From NCBI RefSeq assembly GCF_019710575.1, contig NZ_JAHWFK010000022.1, positions 42,529-106,528 of the forward strand: a stretch of 64,000 bases of DNA, written 5' to 3'. The position numbers and the translations under genes were made by a program. The notes beneath the pieces were generated by a model. It was not told the DNA's origin. It made no database searches and saw nothing but the letters and a program-made list of their open reading frames with translations. Positions 23,860 through 32,197 of this stretch are shown here, one piece after another; position 1 is the stretch's first letter; every line of letters begins with the position of its first letter. This DNA comes from Paractinoplanes polyasparticus. Lineage in GTDB: Bacteria; Actinomycetota; Actinomycetes; Mycobacteriales; Micromonosporaceae.

Positions 23860-24882
23860 CTAACTGGTGCCCGGGTCGGCCGGGGCTAAACGAGGGGCGA
23901 GCGGGGTTTTCGGATCGTCGTCGCCCGCCTGGCGCAGCCGGGCCCGCTGCACCTCCGCGTTGACCTGCACGCCGAGGAGCACCGCGATGTTCGACAGATA
24001 GATCCAGACGAGGAAGGCCATGATCGCGCCGAGACTGCCGTAGGTGCGGTTGTACGAGCCGAAGTTCGCCACGTAGAGGCCGAAGGCGAACGACGCGACG
24101 CTCCACACGAGCAGTGAGACCGCCCCGCCCACGGTGAGCCAGCGGAACCGCGGCTGCCGCACGTTCGGGGCGATCCAGAACAGCAGCGACAGCACGATCG
24201 TGGCGATGGCGACCAGCACCGGCCAGCGCCCGACCGACCAGAACTGCCGGGCCGTCGAGCCCGCGCCGAGCGCGTCGCCCACCGCGTCCACCAGCGGACC
24301 GCTGATGATCAGTCCGGCGCCGATCGAGGCCAGCAGCACCAGCGCCACGGCGGCCAGCAGGATCTCCAGCAGTTGCAGCTTCCACCAGGAGCGGCCCTCG
24401 CGGACGCCGTAGATGCGGTTGGACGCCCGCGAGAACGTGGAGACGTAGCCGGAGGCCGACCACAGCGCGAGCAGCAGACCGAAGCCGAACAGCACCCGGG
24501 CCGAGCTCTGCTGCACCAGCAGCGCCTGCACGACCGGGAGCAGGCCGTCGTTGTCGACCACCGAGCCGATGCCGATGTCGCGCAGGATGCCGACGGTGGC
24601 GTCGAGCGCCGCGGTCCCGTCGGTGACCAGATTGATCAGGGCGACGATGACGACCAGCGACGGGATCAGGGCGGTGACGGTCTGATAGGTCATGGCCGCG
24701 GCGTAGTCGGAGCAGTCGTCCTCGATGTAGCCGACCACGCTTCGCCACATCACCGAGCGCCAGCCGCGCCAGCGTAGTTGGCGGAGCTTGCGGGGCAGGG
24801 GACGCGGCGTAACGTCGTCGGCGTCCGCCTCGGACTCCCGGTCGACGGTGGGCTGGGTGTCGACGGTGGGCTCGGTGTCCAT
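23860..24882 (-). CDS. YihY/virulence factor BrkB family membrane protein
   Basis: A 340-residue integral membrane protein with about six helices. Family marks: DDCSDYAAAMTYQTVTALIPSLVVIVAL near residue 65, the middle FGLLLALWSASGYVSTFSRASNRIYGV, and near the end FGSYNRTYGSLGAIMAFLVWIYLSNIAVLLGVQVNAE. The family was once misnamed ribonuclease BN; its role is unsettled, possibly lipid or envelope transport. ATG 24882 has AGGAG 7 nt upstream. The first 45 residues are acidic, with a duplicated PTVDTQPTVD segment. Confidence 0.85.
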   Translation of the reverse strand: MDTEPTVDTQPTVDRESEADADDVTPRPLPRKLRQLRWRGWRSVMWRSVVGYIEDDCSDYAAAMTYQTVTALIPSLVVIVALINLVTDGTAALDATVGILRDIGIGSVVDNDGLLPVVQALLVQQSSARVLFGFGLLLALWSASGYVSTFSRASNRIYGVREGRSWWKLQLLEILLAAVALVLLASIGAGLIISGPLVDAVGDALGAGSTARQFWSVGRWPVLVAIATIVLSLLFWIAPNVRQPRFRWLTVGGAVSLLVWSVASFAFGLYVANFGSYNRTYGSLGAIMAFLVWIYLSNIAVLLGVQVNAEVQRARLRQAGDDDPKTPLAPRLAPADPGTS

Positions 24883-24949
24883 GCCGGCTCCTGACAGGTT
24901 TTGACGGCAGCTACCCGGGCACGGAGGGCGGCAAACGCAGGGAGTGGAC

Positions 24950-26536
24950 ATGCAGAGCGCGGATGCGATCGTGGTCGGGGCGGGGCACAACGGGTTGGTC
25001 GCCGCCAACCTGCTGGCCGACGCCGGGTGGTCGGTGCTGGTGCTGGAGGCGACGCCGCATCCGGGCGGCGCGGTGCGGTCGGGCTACGTGACCGCACCGG
25101 GCTACCTCAGTGATCTTTTCAGCTCGTTCTATCCGCTCGGGTTCGCCTCGCCGGTGCTGAACGGTCTCGATCTGGGCGACCACGGTCTGCGCTGGACGCA
25201 CTCCCCGGACGTGCTGACCCACCTCTTCCCGGACGGCCGGGCAGCCACGATCAACCGCGACCTGACCCGCACGATGGAGTCGCTCGAGACCTTCGCCCCC
25301 GGCGACGGCCAGAAGTGGAAGAACGCGTACGACGAATGGCTGTCGGTCTCCGACGCGATGCTCAAGACGATTCTCACCCCGTTCCCGCCGGTGCGGCACG
25401 GCGTCGACATCGTGCGGCGGCTCCGGGTGGGGGGTTCACTCCGGCTGGCCCGGCGTCTGCTTCTCTCCGTACGGGAAATGGGCTCCGAGATGTTCGCCGG
25501 TGACGGCGGCACGCTGCTGATGGCCGGGTGCGCGCTGCACACCGACCTGTCGCCCGAGGAGGCCGGCGGTGGCGTCTACGGCTGGCTGCTCGCGATGCTG
25601 GGGCAACAGTACGGCTGGCCGGTGCCCGTCGGCGGCGCTCAGCGGATCACCGACGCCCTGGTCGCCCGGCTCGAGCAGCGCGGCGGCCGGATCGTCTACG
25701 ACGCGCCGGTCGAGCGGGTGCTGATCGCCCGCGGCAAGGCGATGGGCGTGCTGTCGGCCGGCGAGCCCTACCGCGCCTACCGGGCGGTGATCGCCGACGT
25801 GCCCGCGCCCGCCCTCTACCTCGACCTGGTGGGGGAGCGCTGGCTGCCGCCGCGGCTGGTCGAGGACCTCGCCCACTTCCGGTGGGACGGCGCGACGGTC
25901 AAGGTCGACTGGGCCGTACGCCGGAAGATGCCCTGGAAGAGCCCGGCCGCCGCCGGCGCCGGAACCGTGCACCTGGGCGCCGACCTCAACGGCCTGACCC
26001 GGTACGCCGCCGAGCTGGCCACCGACGAGGTGCCGAAGCGCCCGTTCCTGCTGCTGGGCCAGATGACCACGGCCGATCCCGAGCACTCGCCCGAGGGCAC
26101 CGAGTCGCTCTGGTCGTACACGCACCTGCCGCACCGCGCGCGCTGGGATCCGGACGAGATCGCCGCGCACGTCGAGCGCATGGAAGCGGTGGTCGAGGAG
26201 CACGCTCCCGGCTTCCGGGCCGAGGTGGTGGGCCGCAACGTCTTCTCGCCGGCCGACATGCAGAACGAGAACCCGTCGCTGGTCGGCGGCGCGCTCGGCG
26301 GCGGCACGGCGGCCGCGTTCCAGCAGCTGTTCCTGCGCCCCATCCCGGGCCTGGGCCGCGCCGACACCCCGGCCGACCGCCTCTTCATGGCCAGCTCGTC
26401 GGCTCATCCGGGCGGTGGAGTGCACGGCGCTCCCGGCAGCAACGCGGCACGTGCCGCCCTGGCCCGCGACCGGGCCCTGCTGGGCGGCGCCTACCGCGCG
26501 GCGATCAACACCGGGAACCGGCTGATCTACGGGTGA
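24950..26536 (+). CDS. Phytoene desaturase-like FAD oxidoreductase
   Basis: A 528-residue amine-oxidase/phytoene-desaturase-type flavoprotein. FAD motif DAIVVGAGHNGLVAANLLADAGW at residues 4-27, second dinucleotide-binding element with GGAQRITDALVARLEQRGGRIVYDAPVERVL (about 224-254), and C-terminal FMASSSAHPGGGVHGAPGSNAARAAL. It resembles the PYROXD2/CrtI-like family of unknown substrate rather than true carotenoid enzymes; no crt genes are adjacent. ATG 24950 is favoured because AGGGAG is then 6 nt away; GTG 24944 directly abuts it. Its end overlaps the convergent SRPBCC gene by 10 nt. Confidence 0.82.
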   Translation: MQSADAIVVGAGHNGLVAANLLADAGWSVLVLEATPHPGGAVRSGYVTAPGYLSDLFSSFYPLGFASPVLNGLDLGDHGLRWTHSPDVLTHLFPDGRAATINRDLTRTMESLETFAPGDGQKWKNAYDEWLSVSDAMLKTILTPFPPVRHGVDIVRRLRVGGSLRLARRLLLSVREMGSEMFAGDGGTLLMAGCALHTDLSPEEAGGGVYGWLLAMLGQQYGWPVPVGGAQRITDALVARLEQRGGRIVYDAPVERVLIARGKAMGVLSAGEPYRAYRAVIADVPAPALYLDLVGERWLPPRLVEDLAHFRWDGATVKVDWAVRRKMPWKSPAAAGAGTVHLGADLNGLTRYAAELATDEVPKRPFLLLGQMTTADPEHSPEGTESLWSYTHLPHRARWDPDEIAAHVERMEAVVEEHAPGFRAEVVGRNVFSPADMQNENPSLVGGALGGGTAAAFQQLFLRPIPGLGRADTPADRLFMASSSAHPGGGVHGAPGSNAARAALARDRALLGGAYRAAINTGNRLIYG

Positions 26537-26985
26537 TCGAAGTGGTCCGAGCGGCTGCGCTCGGCGATGTCGGCCAGGCGGCGCAGCGACTCGATGTTGC
26601 GGCGGTGCAGGACGAGGTCGTTGAGCTTGTTCCGCACCGCCAGCAGGGGGCCCTGCTCGAAGTCCTCGTGCATGATCACTTTGGTCGCGCCGTCGCCGGC
26701 GGGCTCCAGGTGGATGTCGACCACGGCCGCACCCAGCGGCCACAGCCCGGCGTTGAGGCGCAGCCGGCGGCCCGGCTCCATCGCCAGCACCTCGGACTTG
26801 TCGTGCAGCGAGAGCGGCCACGGGCCGGCCTTGTGGTGCAACCGCGAACCCACCTCGGGCCAGTTCGGGTCGACGTCGCGGATGTGCACGGTGCCGACGA
26901 CCCAGTCGCTGTAGGTCCAGCCGTCGGCGAGGACGGCGAACACCCGGTCCGGCGGAGCTTGAACAGTACGCTGAACGATGGCCAC
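26527..26985 (-). CDS. SRPBCC family protein
   Basis: A 152-residue START-like protein starting at GTG 26985 (MAIVQRTVQAPPDRVFAVLADGWTYSDWVVGTVHIRDVD). The N-terminal strand, VFAVL helix and W-rich loop fit actinobacterial polyketide cyclase/dehydrase-like proteins, and the C-terminal helix LLAVRNKLNDLVLHRRNIESLRRLADIAE closes the fold. No catalytic residues are evident, so a lipid carrier or sensor is likely. It converges on the FAD oxidoreductase and overlaps its stop; the pairing often recurs in this family but no joint pathway is visible. Confidence 0.8.
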   Translation of the reverse strand: MAIVQRTVQAPPDRVFAVLADGWTYSDWVVGTVHIRDVDPNWPEVGSRLHHKAGPWPLSLHDKSEVLAMEPGRRLRLNAGLWPLGAAVVDIHLEPAGDGATKVIMHEDFEQGPLLAVRNKLNDLVLHRRNIESLRRLADIAERSRSDHFDHP

Positions 26986-27093
26986 GGGGTGGACATACCC
27001 TGCCGGAGGGCGCCGTAACAGAGGGGCCCAGGTTTACGGATCCGGCAGCCGGGCATCAGCCTCCCGCAACCACTGCACTACGGAGGGGACCTC

Positions 27094-28293
27094 GTGCGCA
27101 TCGCCATGATTTCCGAGCACGCCAGCCCCCTGGGTGACGGCGGCCAGCACACTCATGTCGCCGGCCTGTCCGCGGCCCTGGCTGAGCTCGGTCATGAGGT
27201 GTGCGTCTACACCCGGCGCGACGACCCGGCCACGGCCGAGGTGGTCATCACCCCGGCCGGCCTGCGCGTCGTCCACGTGACCGCCGGCCCGCCCCACTTC
27301 CTGCCGCCCGACCTGCTGCTGCCGCACATGGGCGAGTTCGCGCGGTCGCTCGAGCAGAGCTGGCGCACCGGCGAGTGGCTGCCCGAGGTCGTCCACGCCC
27401 ACTTCTGGACCAGCGGTCTCGCCGCCGTCACCGCGGCCCGCCAGTTCGGCATCCCCGTCGTGCAGTCGTTCCACGAGCTCGGCCAGATCCAGGCCGGCAA
27501 CGGGCAACCCACGCGTACGGGCTACGAGCGCGCCCTGGGCCGGGCGGTCGACCGCGTGGTCGCCCAGAGCCAGGACGAGGTGCAGGGCCTGGTCCGCATC
27601 GGCGTGCCCCGCGCCCGGCTGACCGTCGTGCCGGCCGGCGTCGACAGCGCCCGGTTCACCCCCGACGGCCCGGCCGCCGACCGCGACCCCGAGCGCCCCC
27701 GCATCCTGTCGGTGGGCCGGCTCGTCGAGCGCAAGGGCTTCGGCGACGTGCTCCAGGCGATGCGCTACGTGCCCAACGCCGAGGTGGTGGTCGTCGGCGG
27801 CCCGCCGGCCGACCAGCTGACCGCCGACCCGGGCGCCCGCAAGCTGCGCGCGCTGGCCGAGAAGCTCCAGGTGTCCGACCGTTTCCGGCTGGTCGGCGGG
27901 GTGCCCGCGGGCGACATGCCGAGCTGGTACCGCTCGGCCGACGTGCTCGTGGCGGCCCCCTGGGAAGAGCAGTTCGAGGCGTCCGCGCTCGAGGCGATGG
28001 CCTGCGGCGTGCCGGTGATCGGGACGGCGGTGGGCGGGCTCACCGAGACGGTGGTCGACGGCCTGACCGGCGACCTGGTGCCGGCGCGCGACCCGCGGGC
28101 GCTCGGCGGCGCGCTGCGCCGGCTGGTCAACGACAAGGTGCGGCGATTCGCGTACGCCACGGCCGCGCTCGACCGGGCCCGGCAGGCGTACTCGTGGAAG
28201 CGCGTGGCGGCCCAGGTCGGCTCCGTCTACTCGGCGGTCACCGGCCTGCGCAAGACCAGCAACCCGAGCAGCGCTGAGGAAGCCATGGCGTAG
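27094..28293 (+). CDS. Glycosyltransferase family 4/1 (GT-B)
   Basis: A 399-residue GT-B retaining glycosyltransferase. N-terminal acceptor domain with ISEHASPLGDGGQHTHVAGLSAALAELGHEV; C-terminal donor domain with ILSVGRLVERKGFGDVLQAM and EEQFEASALEAMACGVPVIGTAVGGL, containing the E-x7-E motif that holds the nucleotide sugar. It transfers a sugar to an unknown acceptor, probably a lipid or polysaccharide. No neighbouring polysaccharide genes. The start is GTG 27094 with GGAGGGG 6 nt upstream. Confidence 0.87.
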   Translation: MRIAMISEHASPLGDGGQHTHVAGLSAALAELGHEVCVYTRRDDPATAEVVITPAGLRVVHVTAGPPHFLPPDLLLPHMGEFARSLEQSWRTGEWLPEVVHAHFWTSGLAAVTAARQFGIPVVQSFHELGQIQAGNGQPTRTGYERALGRAVDRVVAQSQDEVQGLVRIGVPRARLTVVPAGVDSARFTPDGPAADRDPERPRILSVGRLVERKGFGDVLQAMRYVPNAEVVVVGGPPADQLTADPGARKLRALAEKLQVSDRFRLVGGVPAGDMPSWYRSADVLVAAPWEEQFEASALEAMACGVPVIGTAVGGLTETVVDGLTGDLVPARDPRALGGALRRLVNDKVRRFAYATAALDRARQAYSWKRVAAQVGSVYSAVTGLRKTSNPSSAEEAMA

Positions 28294-28297
28294 GCCG

Positions 28298-28319
28298 TCA
28301 TCCACCAACTGGTGGATGA
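28298..28319. promoter_or_regulatory. 22-bp palindrome before the ABC/two-component operon
   Basis: Perfect arms TCATCCACCA and TGGTGGATGA separated by AC, 55 nt before the ABC gene start and just after the glycosyltransferase stop. Size and symmetry fit a NarL/DesR-type dimer site, so the response regulator encoded downstream is the natural candidate; it could also act as a weak terminator. Confidence 0.55.
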
Positions 28320-28374
28320 GCGGTGGAGCGAGCTGGTCGATTCGGGACCCCGGTCCTCTTGGGACGCTCGATGC

Positions 28375-29277
28375 ATGACAGTCATCGAGGTCCGTAACCT
28401 GCGCAAGACGTACGGGGACACGGTTGCGGTGCGGGACGTCTCGCTCACGGTGGAAGCCGGCGAGATCTTCGGCATTCTCGGTCCCAACGGCGCCGGCAAG
28501 ACCACCACCGTCGAGAGCATCGCCGGCCTGCGCGAGCCCGACGGGGGCTCGATCCGGGTGCTCGGCCGTGACCCGGGTGACCGGTCGCTGCGCGACGATG
28601 TCGGCGTCCAGCTCCAGGAGAGCGCCCTGCCGGACAAGCTCACCGTCCGCGAGGCGCTCGAGCTGTACGCCTCCTTCTATCCGGAGCCGGGCGACTGGCG
28701 GGCGCTGACCCGGGAGCTCGGCCTCGGCGAGAAGCTCGGAACCTCGTACGCGAAGCTCTCGGGGGGTCAGAAGCAGCGCCTCTCGATCGCGCTGGCGCTG
28801 ATCGGGAACCCGAAGATCGCGATCCTCGACGAGCTGACGACCGGGCTCGACCCGCAGGCCCGCCGCGACACGTGGGATCTGATCGAGGGCGTACGGGCCG
28901 CCGGCGTCACGATCGTGCTGGTCACCCACTTCATGGAGGAGGCCGAGCGCCTCTGCGACCGGCTCGCCGTGATCGACCGCGGCGAGGTCGTCGCCCTGGA
29001 CACCCCGGCCGGGCTGATCGCCGGGATGGACACCGAGCAGCGGATCCGCTTCCGCCCGTCCGCCCCCGTCGACGACGCGCTGCTGCTGGCCCGGCCCGAG
29101 GTGCGCACGGTGCGCCGGCACGGCAGCCAGATCGAGGTCGTCGGCACCGGCAACCTGCTGCACGCCGTCACCTCCGTGCTCGCCGTCAACGAGATCATCG
29201 CCGCCGACCTGCGGATCGAGCAGGCCAGCCTGGACGACGCGTTCGTCCAGCTGACCGGCCGGTCCGTGAAGGAGTAG
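28375..29277 (+). CDS. ABC transporter ATP-binding protein
   Basis: A 300-residue ATPase of the ABC-2 exporter (CcmA/DrrA-like) class. Walker A GPNGAGKTT (about 38-46), signature LSGGQKQRL (about 130), Walker B IAILDELTTGLD (about 150; Leu replaces the common Pro), H-loop VTHFMEEAE. The C-terminal 90 residues are the extra domain typical of drug- or lipid-exporting members. ATG 28375 gives the canonical MTVIEVRNLRKTYG start. First gene of a four-gene operon: ATPase, permease, histidine kinase, response regulator. Confidence 0.9.
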   Translation: MTVIEVRNLRKTYGDTVAVRDVSLTVEAGEIFGILGPNGAGKTTTVESIAGLREPDGGSIRVLGRDPGDRSLRDDVGVQLQESALPDKLTVREALELYASFYPEPGDWRALTRELGLGEKLGTSYAKLSGGQKQRLSIALALIGNPKIAILDELTTGLDPQARRDTWDLIEGVRAAGVTIVLVTHFMEEAERLCDRLAVIDRGEVVALDTPAGLIAGMDTEQRIRFRPSAPVDDALLLARPEVRTVRRHGSQIEVVGTGNLLHAVTSVLAVNEIIAADLRIEQASLDDAFVQLTGRSVKE

Positions 29278-29282
29278 TCCCG

Positions 29283-30023
29283 ATGCGCGTCTTCGCCAAG
29301 CTGACCCTGACCGAACTCAAGCTGTTCCTGCGCGAGCCGATCTCCGCCTTCTTCGTCCTGCTCTTCCCGACGGTGCTGGTGGTGATCCTGGGCAGCATCC
29401 CGTCCTTCCGCGAGCCGAGCGCCGACATCGGCGGGCGCCGGGTCATCGACCTCTACGTCAGCATCGCCGTGGTGCTCACCCTGGCCATGGTCGCCATCCA
29501 GGTCGCCCCGGCCGTGCTCGCCACCTATCGGGAACGGGGGGTGCTGCGCCGGCTGGCGACCACCCCGGTGTCGCCGCTGAAGCTGCTGGGCGCGCAGCTG
29601 GCGATGTTCGGGATCACCGCGATCGCCTCGACCGCGCTGGTGCTGGCCGTCGGGCGCCTCGCCTTCGACGTGGCGCTGGCCTCGCAGTTCGGCGGCTTCG
29701 TGCTGGCGTTCCTGCTCACCACGGCCGGCATTCTCGCCATCGGCCTGTTCGTGGCGGCGGTGGTGCCCACCGGCAAGGCGGGCAGCTCGGTCGGCACGAT
29801 CCTGTTCTTCCCGCTGATGTTCTTCGCCGGGCTGTGGACACCGCGCGAGGTCATGCCCGGCGTGCTGCAGCGGATCGCCGACTTCACCCCGCTCGGCGCG
29901 GGCCAGCGGGCGCTCGGCGACGCGATGACGGGCAGCTGGCCCAACCTGCTCTCGGCTACGGTTCTGGTGGGGTACGTGGCCGTGTTCGGGTTCCTCGCGG
30001 TCCGTACGTTCCGCTGGTCGTGA
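29283..30023 (+). CDS. ABC-2 type permease
   Basis: A 246-residue membrane protein with six predicted helices, starting LTLTELKLFLREPISAFFVLLFPTVLVVILG. The amphipathic entry helix LTELKLFLREP, the ATYRERGVLRRLATTPVSPLKLLGAQL coupling region and the loop FAGLWTPREVMPGVLQRIADFTPLGAGQRAL are standard for ABC-2 exporters. It sits 5 nt after the ATPase gene and forms the transporter with it, presumably as a dimer. The cargo (drug, lipid or peptide) is not known. Confidence 0.88.
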   Translation: MRVFAKLTLTELKLFLREPISAFFVLLFPTVLVVILGSIPSFREPSADIGGRRVIDLYVSIAVVLTLAMVAIQVAPAVLATYRERGVLRRLATTPVSPLKLLGAQLAMFGITAIASTALVLAVGRLAFDVALASQFGGFVLAFLLTTAGILAIGLFVAAVVPTGKAGSSVGTILFFPLMFFAGLWTPREVMPGVLQRIADFTPLGAGQRALGDAMTGSWPNLLSATVLVGYVAVFGFLAVRTFRWS

Positions 30024-30054
30024 GCGGTCCGGGTCGTGACGGAGGTGCGGTGAA

Positions 30055-31314
30055 GTGACGGAAGGGTCGACCTCAGCCCGGGTGGAACGGATCATGGGCC
30101 GGCTCCCGTACGTCGCGCTGGCGGCCTCGATCGTGCTGGTGGTGGCCGGCTCCTCGGTCGGCGTTCCGCACAAGTCCTGGCTGTTCGTCGGCCTCTCCGT
30201 CCTCGCGACCGTCGGCTGGCTGGTCTGGTGGGTCGCCCTGCACCCCGCGTGGGAGCAGGACGAACGCAAGATGATCGTCTTCTTCCTCGGTCTGGCCGCC
30301 CTGATCTATCTGCTCGTCTGGACCAGTCCGCTGTTCGGCTTCTTCGCCTGGAGCGGTTACATCCTCACCACGTACGGGTTGAAGAGCTGGCGGCGGCTGG
30401 CGGCCGGCACGCTGGTCGCCGGGGCCGGCGCCGTCTCGCAGATCGGCGGCTTCCCCAGCCTCGGCGAGCCGGGCATCCTGCCCGTCTTCCTCGTCGTGCT
30501 GGCGATCAACATCGGCGTCGCCAACGTCATGATCTGGGTGACCATGTGGACCCTGGAACAGACCGAGAAACGAGCCCGCATGATCGACGAGCTGGGCGTG
30601 GCGAACGCCAAACTCGCGTCGGCGCTCAAGGAGAACGCCGGCCTGCACGCCCAGCTGCTGGCCCAGGCCCGCGAGGCCGGCGTGCTCGACGAGCGGCAGC
30701 GGATGGCCGGCGAGATCCACGACGTGCTCGCCCAGGGCCTCACCGGCATCGTCACCCAGCTCGAGGCGGCCGAGGCGGCGACGGCCCGGCCCGATGACCA
30801 GGGACGGCACCTCGACAACGCCAAGCGGCTCGCCCGTGACAGCCTCACCGAGGCGCGGCGGTCGGTGCAGGCGCTGCGACCGCAGAACCTGGAGGGTTCC
30901 GGCCTGCCCGAGGCGATCGACGAGGTCGTACGGGAATGGACCCGGGTCCACGAGGTGAACGCCGAGCTGATCACCACCGGCACCCGCCGGGCGCTGCTGC
31001 CCGAGATCGAGGCGGCGCTGCTCCGTACGGCGCAGGAAGCCCTGGCCAACGTGGCCCGGCACGCAGCGGCGGGCCGGGTCGGCCTGACGCTGTCCTACAT
31101 GGAAGACGTGGTCACCCTGGACGTGCGCGACGACGGCGACGGCTTCGACCCCGCCCTGCCGCCGGTGCTGAACGCGCAGGGCGGGTACGGCCTGGCCGCG
31201 ATGCGTGAGCGGCTGGCCCGCATCGCCGGCAGCCTGGAGGTCGAGTCCGAGCCCGGCAGCGGCACCGCCCTCTCGGCCTGCGTGCCGGCCATCGCGATCG
31301 GCGCCGCCGCATGA
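30055..31314 (+). CDS. Sensor histidine kinase (DesK/NarX-type, HisKA_3)
   Basis: A 419-residue kinase. The N-terminal part has about five to six membrane helices (residues 17-170) with short loops, so sensing is probably at or within the membrane. A coiled linker (LEQTEKRARMIDELGVANAKLASALKENAGLHAQLL) leads to the phosphoacceptor region ERQRMAGEIHDVLAQGLTGIV, with His in EIHD, and an HATPase with TAQEALANVARHA, DDGDGFDP and GGYGLAAMRERL. GTG 30055 is preceded by GGAGGTGCGG. The stop overlaps the regulator gene by 4 nt. Confidence 0.9.
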   Translation: MTEGSTSARVERIMGRLPYVALAASIVLVVAGSSVGVPHKSWLFVGLSVLATVGWLVWWVALHPAWEQDERKMIVFFLGLAALIYLLVWTSPLFGFFAWSGYILTTYGLKSWRRLAAGTLVAGAGAVSQIGGFPSLGEPGILPVFLVVLAINIGVANVMIWVTMWTLEQTEKRARMIDELGVANAKLASALKENAGLHAQLLAQAREAGVLDERQRMAGEIHDVLAQGLTGIVTQLEAAEAATARPDDQGRHLDNAKRLARDSLTEARRSVQALRPQNLEGSGLPEAIDEVVREWTRVHEVNAELITTGTRRALLPEIEAALLRTAQEALANVARHAAAGRVGLTLSYMEDVVTLDVRDDGDGFDPALPPVLNAQGGYGLAAMRERLARIAGSLEVESEPGSGTALSACVPAIAIGAAA

Positions 31315-31928
31315 TCGGCCTGGTCATCGTCGACGACCATCCCGTGGTCCGGGACGGGTTGCGCGGCATGTTCACCGGCGACAGCCGCTTCGAGGTGCTG
31401 GGCGAGGCCGGCGACGGGCGCGAGGCGCTGGCGGTGACCGGCTCCGTCGACCCCGACGTCGTGCTGATGGACCTGCGCATGCCCGGCATGGACGGCGTGA
31501 CGGCCATCAAGGCGCTGGTCTCGCGCGGATCCCGGGCGCGCGTCCTCGTGCTGACCACGTACGACACCGACGCCGACGTGCTGCCGGCGATCAAGGCGGG
31601 CGCCACCGGCTACCTGCTCAAGGACGCGTCCCGCGACGAACTCTTCCGGGCCGTCGAGGCAGCCCACCGGGGCGAGTCGGTGCTCTCGCCGGCGGTCGCC
31701 GGGCGGTTGATGGGCAGCCTGCGTTCCCCGGCCCAGGAGCCGCTGAGCCAGCGCGAGCTCGAGGTGCTGAGCCTGATCGCGCGGGGCAACTCCAACAAGG
31801 AGGCCGCATCGCGCCTGTTCATCAGCGAGGCCACCGTGAAGACCCACCTGCTGCACGCGTACGCGAAACTCGGCGTCCGCGACCGGGCCGCCGCCGTGGC
31901 GGTCGCCTTCGAACGCGGCCTGCTGTAA
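31311..31928 (+). CDS. NarL/LuxR-type response regulator
   Basis: A 205-residue regulator. The receiver has acidic pocket VDDH, phosphoacceptor Asp in DVVLMDLRMPGMDG (about residue 54) and Lys in LLKDASRDE. The C-terminal GerE-type HTH is LSQRELEVLSLIARGNSNKEAASRLFISEATVKTHLLHAYAKLGV. It starts within the ATGA overlap with the kinase gene, so the pair is stoichiometrically coupled. It most likely controls the transporter operon through the palindrome at 28298-28319. No terminator is obvious downstream. Confidence 0.9.
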   Translation: MIGLVIVDDHPVVRDGLRGMFTGDSRFEVLGEAGDGREALAVTGSVDPDVVLMDLRMPGMDGVTAIKALVSRGSRARVLVLTTYDTDADVLPAIKAGATGYLLKDASRDELFRAVEAAHRGESVLSPAVAGRLMGSLRSPAQEPLSQRELEVLSLIARGNSNKEAASRLFISEATVKTHLLHAYAKLGVRDRAAAVAVAFERGLL

Positions 31929-32197
31929 CCGGCGCCAGGCTTTCGCGAGTCCGGCCGAACGGACGCTCGAAGGTTTTGCCCGGCGAGGCTAATCCGGTCG
32001 AGCGACCGACGTTCGCCCGAAGCCGGACGAGTCCGACCTGGTGGAAGACCGTGGGATGGATGATCGGCCAGGCAGTCTTGAGCCGTTGTGACAACTTCGT
32101 GGGCCTTTGACCCGGTTGGCTGCGGTCGGAACTGATCTGATGCTTTGCACACCGCGATGGACGATCGCGGTTCGGCTCAGCGAGGAGAAGGACCCCA

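Noticed and set aside
31929..32197. Cyclic-di-AMP (ydaO) riboswitch before the CHAP gene
   Set aside because: Such riboswitches often precede wall hydrolases in actinobacteria, but I could not match the conserved segments with confidence; a covariance-model search would decide.
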